Assembly (NCBI RefSeq): GCF_014649035.1
Contig: NZ_BMSG01000040.1
Location: forward strand, 1-58,379
Origin: Streptomyces sindenensis
GTDB lineage: Bacteria > Actinomycetota > Actinomycetes > Streptomycetales > Streptomycetaceae
Direction of reading: 5' to 3'
Length of the DNA stretch: 58,379 bases
Shown here: positions 32,946 to 42,269 of the stretch, piece by piece
How the letters are laid out: each line of letters opens with the position of its first letter
Numbering within the stretch: the first letter of the stretch is position 1
Translations under genes and position numbers: made by a program
The notes under the pieces: generated by a model
The model's database searches: none
Seen by the model: only the letters and a program-made list of their open reading frames with translations
Told to the model about the DNA's origin: nothing

Positions 32946-33811
32946 ACGCGCTGGCCGCAGCCACCACCACCTCCACCGGCGAGGCCGTCCAGTTCTGGGT
33001 CCTGGGCATCGTCGCCGTGATCGGCGCGCTCTCCACGGTCCTGCTGAAGAAGGCCGTGCACAGCGCGCTCTCCCTCGCCGGAACCATGATCATCCTCGCG
33101 GTGTTCTACCTCGCCAACGGGGCGTATTTCCTCGGCGTCGTCCAGGTCATCGTCTACACCGGCGCGATCATGATGCTGTTCCTCTTCGTCGTCATGCTCG
33201 TCGGTGTCACCGCTGAGGACTCCCTGAAGGAGACCCTCAAGGGGCAGCGCTGGCTGGCGGCCGGATGCTCCCTCGGGTTCGGCATCCTGCTGATCGCGGG
33301 CATCGGCAACGCCTCGCTCTCCACGTTCAACGGCCTCGGCGCGGCCAACGCCCGCCACGGGGGCAACGTCGAGGGACTCGCCAACCTCATCTTCACCAAG
33401 TACGTCTTCGCCTTCGAGATCACCGGCGCCCTGCTGATCACCGCATCCGTGGGGGCGATGGTGCTGACGCACCGCGAGCGCACCGAACGGGCCAAGAACC
33501 AGCGGGAGCTGGCCGAGCAGCGCGTGCGCGAGGGCAAGCACCTCCCGCCGCTCCCCGCACCCGGCGTCTACGCCCGGCACAACGCGGTGGACATCCCCGG
33601 TCTGCTCCCCGACGGCACGCCGTCCGAGCTCACCGTCATGCAGACGCTGCGGAAGCGCGGTCAGATCCGGGACGTGTCACAGGAGTCCCTCGCCGATCTC
33701 AAGGCCCTGGAGCAGCGCTCCGGGGAGCGGCTCGGACGTGAGGACGCGGACGCCGTGACGCGCGGGGCAGGTCCCGCGTCCGCGGCGGAGAATTCGGAGG
33801 CCGCTCAGTGA
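32942..33811 (+). CDS. nuoJ: NADH-quinone oxidoreductase subunit J
   Basis: The 289-residue membrane subunit has five helices, with the conserved Q-V-I-V-Y-T-G-A-I-M-M-L-F-L-F-V-V-M. A C-terminal hydrophilic extension of about 100 residues is typical of actinobacteria. The GTG overlaps the nuoI stop by 4 bp. Confidence 0.96.
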   Translation: MNALAAATTTSTGEAVQFWVLGIVAVIGALSTVLLKKAVHSALSLAGTMIILAVFYLANGAYFLGVVQVIVYTGAIMMLFLFVVMLVGVTAEDSLKETLKGQRWLAAGCSLGFGILLIAGIGNASLSTFNGLGAANARHGGNVEGLANLIFTKYVFAFEITGALLITASVGAMVLTHRERTERAKNQRELAEQRVREGKHLPPLPAPGVYARHNAVDIPGLLPDGTPSELTVMQTLRKRGQIRDVSQESLADLKALEQRSGERLGREDADAVTRGAGPASAAENSEAAQ

Positions 33812-34107
33812 ACCCGGTCAACTACCTGTATCTCGCGGCCCTGCTGTTCGCGATCGGCGCTTCCGGAGTGCTGATCCGGCGGAACGTGATCGTGCTGTTC
33901 ATGTGCATCGAGCTGATGCTCAACGCGTGCAATCTGGCGCTCGTCACGTTCTCCCGGATGCACGGCAACCTCGACGGGCAGATCGTGGCGTTCTTCACGA
34001 TGGTCGTCGCCGCCGCGGAAGTCGTCGTCGGGCTCGCGATCATCGTGTCGTTGTTCCGCTCCCGCCACTCGGCCTCGGTCGACGACGCCAGCCTGATGAA
34101 GCTGTAA
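33808..34107 (+). CDS. nuoK: NADH-quinone oxidoreductase subunit K
   Basis: The 99-residue three-helix subunit has the conserved glutamate in C-I-E-L-M-L-N-A, part of the proton path. The GTG overlaps nuoJ by 4 bp. It ends with TAA, uncommon in this operon. Confidence 0.97.
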   Translation: MNPVNYLYLAALLFAIGASGVLIRRNVIVLFMCIELMLNACNLALVTFSRMHGNLDGQIVAFFTMVVAAAEVVVGLAIIVSLFRSRHSASVDDASLMKL

Positions 34108-34119
34108 GGGGTCGGAAAC

Positions 34120-36015
34120 GTGGAGAACCTGATTGCGCTGCTCGTCGCGGCGCCCCTGCTCGGAGCGGCGGTCCTGCTCTGCGGCGGCCGCCGGCTCGAC
34201 AAGACCGGCCACTGGCTCGGTACCGCGCTCGCCGCCGCCTCGTTCGTCGTCGGACTGATCCTCTTCACCGACATGCTGGGGAAGGGCGCCGAGGACCGGG
34301 CCCTGCACCAGCACCTGTTCAGCTGGATCCCGGTGGAAGGCTTCCAGGCCGACATCGCCTTCCAGCTCGACCAGTTGTCGATGACGTTCGTCCTGCTCAT
34401 CACCGGTGTGGGCACGCTGATCCACATCTACTCCATCGGCTACATGGAGCACGACGAGCGCAGGCGCCGCTTCTTCGGCTATCTCAACCTGTTCCTCGCG
34501 GCGATGCTCATCCTGGTCATCGCCGACAACTACCTGCTGCTGTACTTCGGGTGGGAGGGCGTCGGCCTGGCGTCGTTCCTGCTCATCGGCTTCTGGCAGC
34601 ACAAGCCCACCGCGGCCACCGCCGCGAAGAAGGCCTTCCTGGTCAACCGGGTCGGCGACATGGGCCTCTCGATCGCCATCATGCTGATGTTCACCACCTT
34701 CGGCACCTTCGCCTTCGGGCCGGTGCTGGAGTCGGCGGGCGAGACGAGCCAGGGCAAGCTGACGGCCATCGGCCTGATGCTGCTGCTGGCCGCCTGCGGC
34801 AAGTCGGCCCAGGTGCCGCTCCAGTCCTGGCTCGGCGACGCGATGGAGGGCCCGACCCCGGTCTCCGCCCTCATCCACGCCGCGACCATGGTCACCGCCG
34901 GTGTCTATCTGATCGTCCGCTCCGGCGCGATCTTCAACGCCGCCCCGGACGCCCAGCTGGTCGTCGTCATCGTCGGCGCGGTCACGCTGATCTTCGGTGC
35001 GATCGTCGGTTGCGCGAAGGACGACATCAAGAAGGCCCTCGCCGGCTCCACGATGTCGCAGATCGGGTACATGATCCTCGCCGCGGGGCTCGGCCCGATC
35101 GGCTACATCTTCGCGATCATGCACCTGGTGACGCACGGCTTCTTCAAGGCCGGGCTCTTCCTCGGCGCGGGCTCCGTCATGCACGGCATGAACGACGAGG
35201 TCGACATGCGCAAGTACGGCGGCCTGCGGAAGTACATGCCGGTCACCTTCATCACCTTCGGGCTCGGCTATCTGGCCATCATCGGCTTCCCCGGCCTGTC
35301 CGGCTTCTTCTCCAAGGACAAGATCATCGAGGCGGCCTTCGCCAAGGGCGGCACCGAGGGCTGGATCCTCGGCTCGGTCGCCCTGCTGGGCGCCGCGATC
35401 ACCGCGTTCTACATGACGCGCGTGATGCTGATGACCTTCTTCGGCGAGAAGCGCTGGCAGCCGGACGCGGAAGGTCACGAACCGCACCCGCACGAGTCCC
35501 CGAGGTCGATGACCATCCCGATGATCGTGCTGGCCTTCGGTTCGGTCTTCGCGGGCGGGTTCTTCGCGATCGGCGACCGCTTCGTCAACTGGCTGGAGCC
35601 GGTCACCGGTTACGACCACGGGCACTCCCCGCTGAGCGCGGCCACGGTCACCGGAGCCACCGTGGTGGCCCTGGTCGTCGGCGTCGGCATCGCCTGGGCG
35701 ATGTACGGCCGCAAGCCCGTCCCCGTCGTCGCCCCGCGCGGCTCGGTCCTCACCCGGGCCGCCCGCCGCGATCTCCTCCAGGACGACTTCAACCACGTGG
35801 TCCTGGTCCGCGGCGGCGAGCACCTCACCCGCTCGCTGGTCTACGTGGACCACTCCCTGGTCGACGGCGTCGTCAACGGCACGGCCGCTTCGGTCGGCGG
35901 GCTCTCCGGCCGGATGCGCAAGCTCCAGAACGGCTATGCCCGCACCTACGCGGTCTCGATGTTCGGCGGTGCGGCGGTCGTCATCGCCGCGACCCTGCTG
36001 ATGAGGGCGGTCTGA
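34120..36015 (+). CDS. nuoL: NADH-quinone oxidoreductase subunit L
   Basis: This 631-residue antiporter-like proton-pumping subunit has about 16 helices. It contains the conserved W-E-G-V-G-L-A-S-F-L-L-I, K-S-A-Q-V-P-L-Q-S-W-L-G-D-A-M-E-G-P-T-P-V-S-A-L-I-H and a C-terminal lateral helix region. AAGGGGTCGG precedes the GTG at 34120. Confidence 0.98.
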   Translation: MENLIALLVAAPLLGAAVLLCGGRRLDKTGHWLGTALAAASFVVGLILFTDMLGKGAEDRALHQHLFSWIPVEGFQADIAFQLDQLSMTFVLLITGVGTLIHIYSIGYMEHDERRRRFFGYLNLFLAAMLILVIADNYLLLYFGWEGVGLASFLLIGFWQHKPTAATAAKKAFLVNRVGDMGLSIAIMLMFTTFGTFAFGPVLESAGETSQGKLTAIGLMLLLAACGKSAQVPLQSWLGDAMEGPTPVSALIHAATMVTAGVYLIVRSGAIFNAAPDAQLVVVIVGAVTLIFGAIVGCAKDDIKKALAGSTMSQIGYMILAAGLGPIGYIFAIMHLVTHGFFKAGLFLGAGSVMHGMNDEVDMRKYGGLRKYMPVTFITFGLGYLAIIGFPGLSGFFSKDKIIEAAFAKGGTEGWILGSVALLGAAITAFYMTRVMLMTFFGEKRWQPDAEGHEPHPHESPRSMTIPMIVLAFGSVFAGGFFAIGDRFVNWLEPVTGYDHGHSPLSAATVTGATVVALVVGVGIAWAMYGRKPVPVVAPRGSVLTRAARRDLLQDDFNHVVLVRGGEHLTRSLVYVDHSLVDGVVNGTAASVGGLSGRMRKLQNGYARTYAVSMFGGAAVVIAATLLMRAV

Positions 36016-36019
36016 TCAC

Positions 36020-37591
36020 ATGTCCTTTCCCCTCCTGACCGCGACGGCGGCGCTCCCGGCGATCGGCGCGATCGCCACCGCCGCCGTCCCCGCGGCGCGG
36101 CGCACCGCGGCCAAATGGCTCGCGCTGCTCTTCTCGCTCGGCACGCTCGTCCTGGCGGCGGTCGTCTTCCTCCGCTTCGAACCGGGCGGCGACCGCTACC
36201 AGCTCACCGAGTCCCGGGCCTGGATCGCCGACTTCGGCGTCCGGTACGAACTGGGCGTCGACGGCATCGGGGTGGCGCTCCTCGGCCTCACCGCGCTGCT
36301 GATCCCCTTCGTCATCGCCGCCGCCTGGCACGATGCCGACCCCCTGGAGACCACGTCCACGCGCTGGCGTCCGACGCAGGGCTTCTTCGCCCTGATCCTC
36401 ATGGTCGAGGCCATGGTGATCCTGTCGTTCGTCGCGACGGACGTCTTCCTCTTCTACATCCTGTTCGAAGCCATGCTCATCCCGATGTACTTCCTCATCG
36501 GCGGCTTCGGCGACCGGGCCCACACGGGCACCGACGAGAGCGCCGCGGCCCAGCGCTCGTACGCGGCGGTCAAGTTCCTCCTCTACAACCTGGCCGGCGG
36601 GCTGATCATGCTGGCCGCCGTCATCGGGCTCTACGTGGTCGCGGGCAGCTTCTCGCTCTCCGAGATCGCCGAGGCCCGCGCCAACGGCTCCCTGGAGATG
36701 GCGACCAGCACCGAGCGGTGGCTGTTCCTCGGGTTCTTCTTCGCCTTCGCAGTGAAGGCCCCGCTGTGGCCGCTGCACACCTGGCTGCCCAACGCGATGG
36801 GCGAGGCGACCGCCCCGGTCGCCGTGCTGATCACCGCGATCGTCGACAAGGTCGGCACCTTCGCGATGCTCCGCTTCTGCCTCGGGCTCTTCCCGGAGGC
36901 CAGCAAGTGGGCGACGCCGGTGGTCATCACCCTGGCGCTGATCTCCATCGTGTACGGGGCGCTCCTCGCGGTCGGCCAGCGCGACATCAAGCGGCTCATC
37001 GCCTACGCCTCGATCTCGCACTTCGGCTTCATCATCCTGGGCATCTTCGCGATGACCAGTCAGGGCCAGTCGGGCGCCACGCTCTACATGGTCAACCACG
37101 GCATCTCCACGGCCGCGCTGCTGCTGGTCGCCGGCTTCCTCATCACCCGGCGCGGTTCGCGGCTCATCGCGGACTACGGCGGGGTGCAGAAGGTCGCGCC
37201 GGTGCTCGCCGGGACGTTCCTCATCGGCGGGCTCGCCACCCTGTCGCTGCCCGGACTCGCCCCGTTCGTCAGTGAGTTCCTGGTCCTGGTCGGCACGTTC
37301 AGCGCGTATCCGGTGGCCGGCATCATCGCCACCTCCGGCATCGTGCTCGCCGCGCTCTACGTCCTGGTCCTTTACCAGCGCACGATGACCGGCCCGGTGC
37401 AGGAATCGGTCCGCTCGATGCCGGACCTCCGGGCCCGTGAGCTGGCGGTCGCGGTTCCGCTGATCGCCGTGCTGATCTTCCTGGGCGTCTTCCCGAAGCC
37501 GCTCACCGAGGTCGTCAACCCGGCGGTCGAGCACACCATGTCAGACGTACAGAAGAAGGACCCCCAGCCCGAGGTGGAGGCCGCCAAGTGA
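36020..37591 (+). CDS. nuoM: NADH-quinone oxidoreductase subunit M
   Basis: This 523-residue antiporter-like proton-pumping subunit has about 14 helices, with F-Y-I-L-F-E-A-M-L-I-P-M-Y and F-A-V-K-A-P-L-W-P-L-H-T-W-L-P-N-A carrying the proton-path glutamate and lysine. It starts 4 bp after nuoL. Confidence 0.98.
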   Translation: MSFPLLTATAALPAIGAIATAAVPAARRTAAKWLALLFSLGTLVLAAVVFLRFEPGGDRYQLTESRAWIADFGVRYELGVDGIGVALLGLTALLIPFVIAAAWHDADPLETTSTRWRPTQGFFALILMVEAMVILSFVATDVFLFYILFEAMLIPMYFLIGGFGDRAHTGTDESAAAQRSYAAVKFLLYNLAGGLIMLAAVIGLYVVAGSFSLSEIAEARANGSLEMATSTERWLFLGFFFAFAVKAPLWPLHTWLPNAMGEATAPVAVLITAIVDKVGTFAMLRFCLGLFPEASKWATPVVITLALISIVYGALLAVGQRDIKRLIAYASISHFGFIILGIFAMTSQGQSGATLYMVNHGISTAALLLVAGFLITRRGSRLIADYGGVQKVAPVLAGTFLIGGLATLSLPGLAPFVSEFLVLVGTFSAYPVAGIIATSGIVLAALYVLVLYQRTMTGPVQESVRSMPDLRARELAVAVPLIAVLIFLGVFPKPLTEVVNPAVEHTMSDVQKKDPQPEVEAAK

Positions 37592-39252
37592 GCGCAACAG
37601 CTGTCCACAGTCTGTGGACGACGGCGAGCGGGGTGACAGCGGCGGCGCCGGGCGACTCGTTCTCGGCACCGAAGATCGAGTACACCCAGCTGATGCCGGT
37701 CCTGGTCATCGTGATCGCGGCCGTCCTCGGCATCCTGGTCGAGGCCTTCGTGCCGCGCCGGGCCCGCTACCACACCCAGCTCTTCCTGACCGTGGTGGCG
37801 GTGGCCGCCTCGTTCGCCGCGATCGTCGGCCTCGCCGCCGGGGGATACGGCACCACGAAGGCACAGATCGCGGCCATGGGCGCCATCGCGATCGACGGTC
37901 CCACCCTGTTCCTCCAAGGCACCATTCTCCTGGTCGCCATGGTCGCGGTGTTCACCTTCGCCGAACGGCGGCTCGATCCCAGCAGCAACGGCAACCGCGT
38001 CGACTCGTTCGCCGCCCAGCCCGGGGCCGTACCGGGCGGCGAGGGCGAGCAGGCCGCGGTCCGGGCCGGGTTCACCACCACCGAGGTCTTCCCGCTGCTC
38101 CTCTTCTCGGTGGCGGGGCTGCTGGTCTTCCCGGCCGCCAACGACCTGCTGACCCTCTTCGTCGCGCTGGAAGTCTTCTCGCTCCCGCTCTACCTCCTGT
38201 GCGCCGTCGCCCGCCGCAAGCGGCTGATGTCGCAGGAGGCGGCCGTGAAGTACTTCCTGCTCGGCGCGTTCTCCTCGGCGTTCCTGCTCTTCGGGATCGC
38301 CCTCATCTACGGCTACGCGGGCTCCCTGTCGTACGCCGAGATCGCCAACGTCGTCGACGGCTCGGTCCTGGAGATCGACCCCGCCCTCGCCGACACCATG
38401 GGCAACGACGCGCTGCTGCTCATCGGCGGCGCGATGATCCTGACCGGCCTGCTCTTCAAGGTCGGCGCGGTCCCGTTCCACATGTGGACCCCGGACGTCT
38501 ACCAGGGCGCCCCGACCCCGGTCACCGGCTTCATGGCCGCGGCCACGAAGGTCGCCGCGTTCGGCGCGCTGCTGCGCCTGCTGTACGTGGCGCTGCCGGG
38601 CCTCACCTGGGACCTGCGGCCGGTCATGTGGGCGGTGGCCATCGTCACGATGCTGGGCGGGGCGATCGTCGCGATCACCCAGACCGACATCAAGCGCCTC
38701 CTGGCCTACTCCTCGATCGCGCACGCGGGCTTCATCCTCGCGGGCGTCATCGCGGCCAACCCGGAGGGCATCTCCTCGGTCCTCTTCTACCTGCTCGCCT
38801 ACTCCTTCGTGACCGTCGGCGCGTTCGCCGTCGTCACGCTGGTGCGGGACGCGGGCGGCGAGGCCACCCACCTGTCGAAGTGGGCCGGGCTCGGCCGCCG
38901 CTCGCCGCTGGTCGCAGCCGTCTTCGCGGTGTTCCTGCTGGCCTTCGCGGGGATCCCGCTGACCTCCGGGTTCTCGGGCAAGTTCGCGGTGTTCAAGGCG
39001 GCCGCCGAGGGCGGGGCCGGGACGCTGGTCGTCGTCGGTGTGATCTCGTCGGCCGTGGCGGCGTTCTTCTACATCCGGGTGATCGTCCTGATGTTCTTCA
39101 GCGAGCCGAAGGCGGACGGCCCCACGGTCGCCGTCCCGTCCCCGCTGACCATGACGACGATCGGGGTCGGTGTCGCCGTCACCCTGGTGCTGGGCCTGGC
39201 CCCGCAGTACTTCCTGGACCTGGCGAGCCAGGCGGGGGTCTTCGTGCGGTAG
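37588..39252 (+). CDS. nuoN: NADH-quinone oxidoreductase subunit N
   Basis: The 554-residue third antiporter-like subunit contains V-A-L-E-V-F-S-L-P-L-Y and F-K-V-G-A-V-P-F-H-M-W-T-P-D-V-Y-Q-G. The GTG overlaps nuoM by 4 bp. Two head-to-head DnaA-box-like sequences lie in its first codons. It is the last gene of the operon and is followed by a terminator. Confidence 0.98.
   Translation: MSATAVHSLWTTASGVTAAAPGDSFSAPKIEYTQLMPVLVIVIAAVLGILVEAFVPRRARYHTQLFLTVVAVAASFAAIVGLAAGGYGTTKAQIAAMGAIAIDGPTLFLQGTILLVAMVAVFTFAERRLDPSSNGNRVDSFAAQPGAVPGGEGEQAAVRAGFTTTEVFPLLLFSVAGLLVFPAANDLLTLFVALEVFSLPLYLLCAVARRKRLMSQEAAVKYFLLGAFSSAFLLFGIALIYGYAGSLSYAEIANVVDGSVLEIDPALADTMGNDALLLIGGAMILTGLLFKVGAVPFHMWTPDVYQGAPTPVTGFMAAATKVAAFGALLRLLYVALPGLTWDLRPVMWAVAIVTMLGGAIVAITQTDIKRLLAYSSIAHAGFILAGVIAANPEGISSVLFYLLAYSFVTVGAFAVVTLVRDAGGEATHLSKWAGLGRRSPLVAAVFAVFLLAFAGIPLTSGFSGKFAVFKAAAEGGAGTLVVVGVISSAVAAFFYIRVIVLMFFSEPKADGPTVAVPSPLTMTTIGVGVAVTLVLGLAPQYFLDLASQAGVFVR
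37601..37621. promoter_or_regulatory. inverted pair of DnaA-box-like sites at the nuoN start
   Basis: GTCCACAG-t-CTGTGGAC (37603-37619) is a perfect 8-1-8 palindrome. Its arms lie within CTGTCCACA on the plus strand and TCGTCCACA on the minus strand, both close to the Streptomyces DnaA box TTGTCCACA. Confidence 0.5.
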
Positions 39253-39287
39253 CCCGCGCGGGGAGCCCCGCGGCAGGAGCGGCAGCG

Positions 39288-39324
39288 ACGCCGGACGGTC
39301 GGTTATCCACAGACCGTCCGGCGT
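39288..39324 (+). terminator. nuo operon terminator with a DnaA box in its loop
   Basis: ACGCCGGACGGTC (39288-39300) pairs perfectly with GACCGTCCGGCGT (39312-39324) over 13 bp. The 11-nt loop ends with TTATCCACA (39303-39311), a perfect match to the general DnaA box. TTGTCGTT follows. A smaller hairpin CGCGGGG/CCCCGCG lies just before it near 39257-39272. Confidence 0.8.
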
Positions 39325-39419
39325 TGTCGTTCCCTCCGCCTATCGTGGACGGGGACGAGAGCAGGACGGGCAGGGGCCGGGCGAGCGGCCCCCGGGGGAA
39401 CAGAGCATGGGGCGTGACC

Positions 39420-41471
39420 ATGGATGAGACCACCTCGACGGTGACCGGCACCGACACCGGCGCGGACGGCGAGAGCGAGGCGCGCCGGACACTGCACCGC
39501 GTCTTCGGGTACGAGTCGTTCCGCGGCGAGCAGGGCGCGATCATCGAGCACGTGGTGGCGGGCGGCGACGCGGTCGTCCTCATGCCCACCGGCGGCGGAA
39601 AGTCCCTCTGCTACCAGATCCCGTCCCTGGTCCGGCGGGGCACCGGCGTCGTCGTCTCCCCGCTGATCGCCCTCATGCAGGACCAGGTCGACGCGCTGCG
39701 GGCGCTCGGTGTCCGGGCCGGCTTCATGAACTCCACGCAGGACTTCGACGAGCGCCGCTCGATGGAGGCGCAGTTCCTCGCGGGCGAGCTGGACATCCTC
39801 TACCTGGCGCCCGAGCGGCTGCGCCTGGACTCCACGCTCTCCCTGCTGGCCCGGGGCGAGGTCTCCGTCTTCGCGATCGACGAGGCGCACTGCGTCGCCC
39901 AGTGGGGCCACGACTTCCGCCCGGACTATCTGGCCCTGTCCGTGCTCGGCGAGCGCTGGCCGGACGTGCCGCGCATCGCACTGACGGCGACCGCGACGAA
40001 CGCCACGCACGAGGAGATCACCCGCCGGCTCTCCATGCCGGACGCGAAGCACTTCGTGGCGAGCTTCGACCGGCCGAACATCCAGTACCGGATCGTGCCG
40101 AAGTCCGACCCCAAGAAGCAGCTGCTCTCCTTCCTCAAGGAGGAGCACCCCGGGGACGCGGGCATCGTCTACTGCCTCTCGCGCAATTCCACGGAGAAGA
40201 CCGCGGAGTATCTGAGCCGCAACGGGGTGGAGGCCGTTCCGTACCACGCGGGCCTGGACGCGGCCACGCGCGCCGCCCACCAGGCGCGGTTCCTCCGCGA
40301 GGAGGGGCTCGTCGTCGTCGCGACGATCGCGTTCGGCATGGGCATCGACAAGCCGGACGTCCGCTTCGTCGCCCATGTCGACCTGCCCAAGTCCGTCGAG
40401 GGGTATTACCAGGAGACCGGCCGCGCGGGCCGGGACGGGGAGCCGTCCACGGCCTGGATGGCGTACGGACTCCAGGACGTCGTCCAGCAGCGCAAGCTCA
40501 TCCAGGGCGGCGAGGGGGACGAGGCGTTCCGCCGCCGGGCCGCCTCCCACCTGGACTCCATGCTGGCCCTGTGCGAGACGGTCCAGTGCCGCCGGGCCCA
40601 GCTGCTGACCTACTTCGGCCAGGAGCCCACGGCCCCCGCCTGCGGCAACTGCGACACCTGCCTCACCCCGCCGGAGACCTGGGACGGCACGATCGCCGCG
40701 CAGAAGCTGCTCTCCACGGTGGTACGGCTGAAGCGCGAGCGGAACCAGAAGTTCGGCGCGGGCCAGATCATCGACATCCTGCTGGGCCGCAAGACCGCCA
40801 AGGTCATCCAGTTCGATCACGACCAGCTCTCCGTCTTCGGTATCGGCGAGGAACTGACCGAGGCGGAGTGGCGCGGCGTGGTCCGCCAACTGCTGGCCCA
40901 GGGCCTGCTGGCGGTCGAGGGGGAGTACGGCACGCTGGTCCTGACCGACGAGAGCGCGACGGTGCTCGGCCGGGAGCGGGAGGTGCTGCTCCGCAAGGAG
41001 CCGAAGAAGCCGACGTCCCGGTCGTCGTCGTCCTCGTCCGGTGGAGGCAGGGGCGGCAAGGCCAAGGCCGCCGCCGATCTTCCCGAGTCCGCCGTCCCGG
41101 TCTTCGAGGCGCTGCGCGCCTGGCGTGCGGCGCAGGCGAAGGAGCAGGGCGTCCCGGCGTACGTGATCTTCCACGACGCGACGCTGCGGGAGATCGCGTC
41201 GGCCCACCCGACGACGATCGGGGAGCTGGGAGGCATCAGCGGCCTCGGCGAGAAGAAACTCGCGACGTACGGGGAGGGCGTGCTGGAGGTCCTGGCCCAG
41301 ACGTCCCCGGGGGCTGCCCCGGAGAAATCGGCGGCCCCCGCTCCCGCCCCTGCGGCCCCGGCTCCCGCACCCCGTGCGACGACGCGGCCGGCCCGCGCCG
41401 AGGCGATGGCGGCCCCGCAGCACAGCGACCCCGAGTTCGGCTGGGACGAGGAACCGCCCGAGTACGAGTGA
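39420..41471 (+). CDS. recQ: RecQ-family ATP-dependent DNA helicase
   Basis: The helicase has 683 residues. Walker A M-P-T-G-G-G-K-S lies near residue 58, D-E-A-H-C near 153, A-T-I-A-F-G-M-G-I-D-K-P-D-V-R and Q-E-T-G-R-A-G-R-D-G follow. The zinc-binding cysteines (C-R-R-A-Q-L, C-G-N-C-D-T-C), a winged-helix RQC domain and a C-terminal HRDC domain (about 560-630) complete the RecQ order. An Ala/Pro-rich tail of about 50 residues follows. The ATG at 39420 (or the GTG two codons earlier) is chosen because the frame before it is non-conserved. Confidence 0.93.
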   Translation: MDETTSTVTGTDTGADGESEARRTLHRVFGYESFRGEQGAIIEHVVAGGDAVVLMPTGGGKSLCYQIPSLVRRGTGVVVSPLIALMQDQVDALRALGVRAGFMNSTQDFDERRSMEAQFLAGELDILYLAPERLRLDSTLSLLARGEVSVFAIDEAHCVAQWGHDFRPDYLALSVLGERWPDVPRIALTATATNATHEEITRRLSMPDAKHFVASFDRPNIQYRIVPKSDPKKQLLSFLKEEHPGDAGIVYCLSRNSTEKTAEYLSRNGVEAVPYHAGLDAATRAAHQARFLREEGLVVVATIAFGMGIDKPDVRFVAHVDLPKSVEGYYQETGRAGRDGEPSTAWMAYGLQDVVQQRKLIQGGEGDEAFRRRAASHLDSMLALCETVQCRRAQLLTYFGQEPTAPACGNCDTCLTPPETWDGTIAAQKLLSTVVRLKRERNQKFGAGQIIDILLGRKTAKVIQFDHDQLSVFGIGEELTEAEWRGVVRQLLAQGLLAVEGEYGTLVLTDESATVLGREREVLLRKEPKKPTSRSSSSSSGGGRGGKAKAAADLPESAVPVFEALRAWRAAQAKEQGVPAYVIFHDATLREIASAHPTTIGELGGISGLGEKKLATYGEGVLEVLAQTSPGAAPEKSAAPAPAPAAPAPAPRATTRPARAEAMAAPQHSDPEFGWDEEPPEYE

Positions 41472-41498
41472 GGAGCGTGGCCGGTCGGCGGGGCGGCG

Positions 41499-41530
41499 GG
41501 GCGGCGGGACCTATCCTCGGTCCGCCGCCC
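41499..41530. terminator. bidirectional terminator between recQ and Uma2
   Basis: GGGCGGCGGGACC (41499-41511) pairs with GGTCCGCCGCCC (41519-41530) apart from one bulged G. It overlaps the last codons of the convergent Uma2 gene. Confidence 0.6.
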
Positions 41531-42119
41531 GGCGGCGGGCCGTGATCGCCGTGAGGTCCAGGTCCACGGTGAACGGCACCGACACCTTCATCCGGTCGTG
41601 GAAGATCCCCGTCGAGGTGTACGCACCGGTGGCCGGCTCCCGCTCGAAGACGTAGACCACGGCCCGCCCGTCGTGGTTCTCCACCCGCCAGTAGTGGGGG
41701 ATCGTCGCGCGGGCGTACTTCACGGGCTTGGTCTCCCGGTCGCGGGACCGGGACTCCGGCGAGACGACCTCGATGGTCAGGCGCACCGACTCGGCGGGAA
41801 ACCGGGTCTGGTTCGGGTCCTGGATGACGTCACCGTCGACGACGATCACATCGGGCTCGGGCCGGTTGTAGCGGTCGATGTCAATGGTGAACTCGCGCAC
41901 GACCTCCAGCTCGGGCGGCGCCAGGGACTGCAGTTGCCATTCGAAGAAGCTGACCGCTCGCGAATGAAAAAGGGTCTGCGGACTCACGAAAACGAGGCTC
42001 CCGTCGATCAGCTCCGTGTGCGGAGGCAGATTCGGGAGTGTGTCCAGGTCATCGGCGGTCCAGCCGCCCTCGGGCGGGACCGCCCACCGCGGCTCGGAGG
42101 CCTCGGGTTCGATGCTCAT
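41511..42119 (-). CDS. Uma2-family PD-(D/E)XK endonuclease-fold protein
   Basis: The protein has about 202 residues. Conserved features are D-D-L-D-T-L-P near residue 25, E-L-I-D-G-S-L-V-F, the active-site P-D-V-I-V-V-D, then E-V-V-S-P-E-S with R-D-R-E-T-K-P-V-K-Y. Streptomyces genomes hold many copies with unknown function. The ATG at 42119 has GGGAG at 5 nt spacing; in-frame ATGs at 42122 and 42131 are less well placed. Confidence 0.9.
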   Translation of the reverse strand: MSIEPEASEPRWAVPPEGGWTADDLDTLPNLPPHTELIDGSLVFVSPQTLFHSRAVSFFEWQLQSLAPPELEVVREFTIDIDRYNRPEPDVIVVDGDVIQDPNQTRFPAESVRLTIEVVSPESRSRDRETKPVKYARATIPHYWRVENHDGRAVVYVFEREPATGAYTSTGIFHDRMKVSVPFTVDLDLTAITARRRAADRG

Positions 42120-42269
42120 CATTGCTCCCATGGGGAGGAGTCTCGCGATCCCGACCAGCGTATCCGCCGGGAACCGGATCCGGATGGCCCGAACGTGTGA
42201 ACGCCTCCCGCCGGGGTGACGGGCCGGGCGGCGGAACCCGCCCCGGGCCGTCCGCCGTGGGCACGTCCG

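Noticed and set aside
37601..39311. A replication origin suggested by three DnaA-box-like sites
   Set aside because: A Streptomyces oriC has many clustered boxes between dnaA and dnaN; neither gene nor cluster is present.
39300..41423. Long minus-strand frame opposite recQ
   Set aside because: It is a mirror of GC-rich recQ codons with no recognisable domain, while the plus strand has a complete RecQ helicase.
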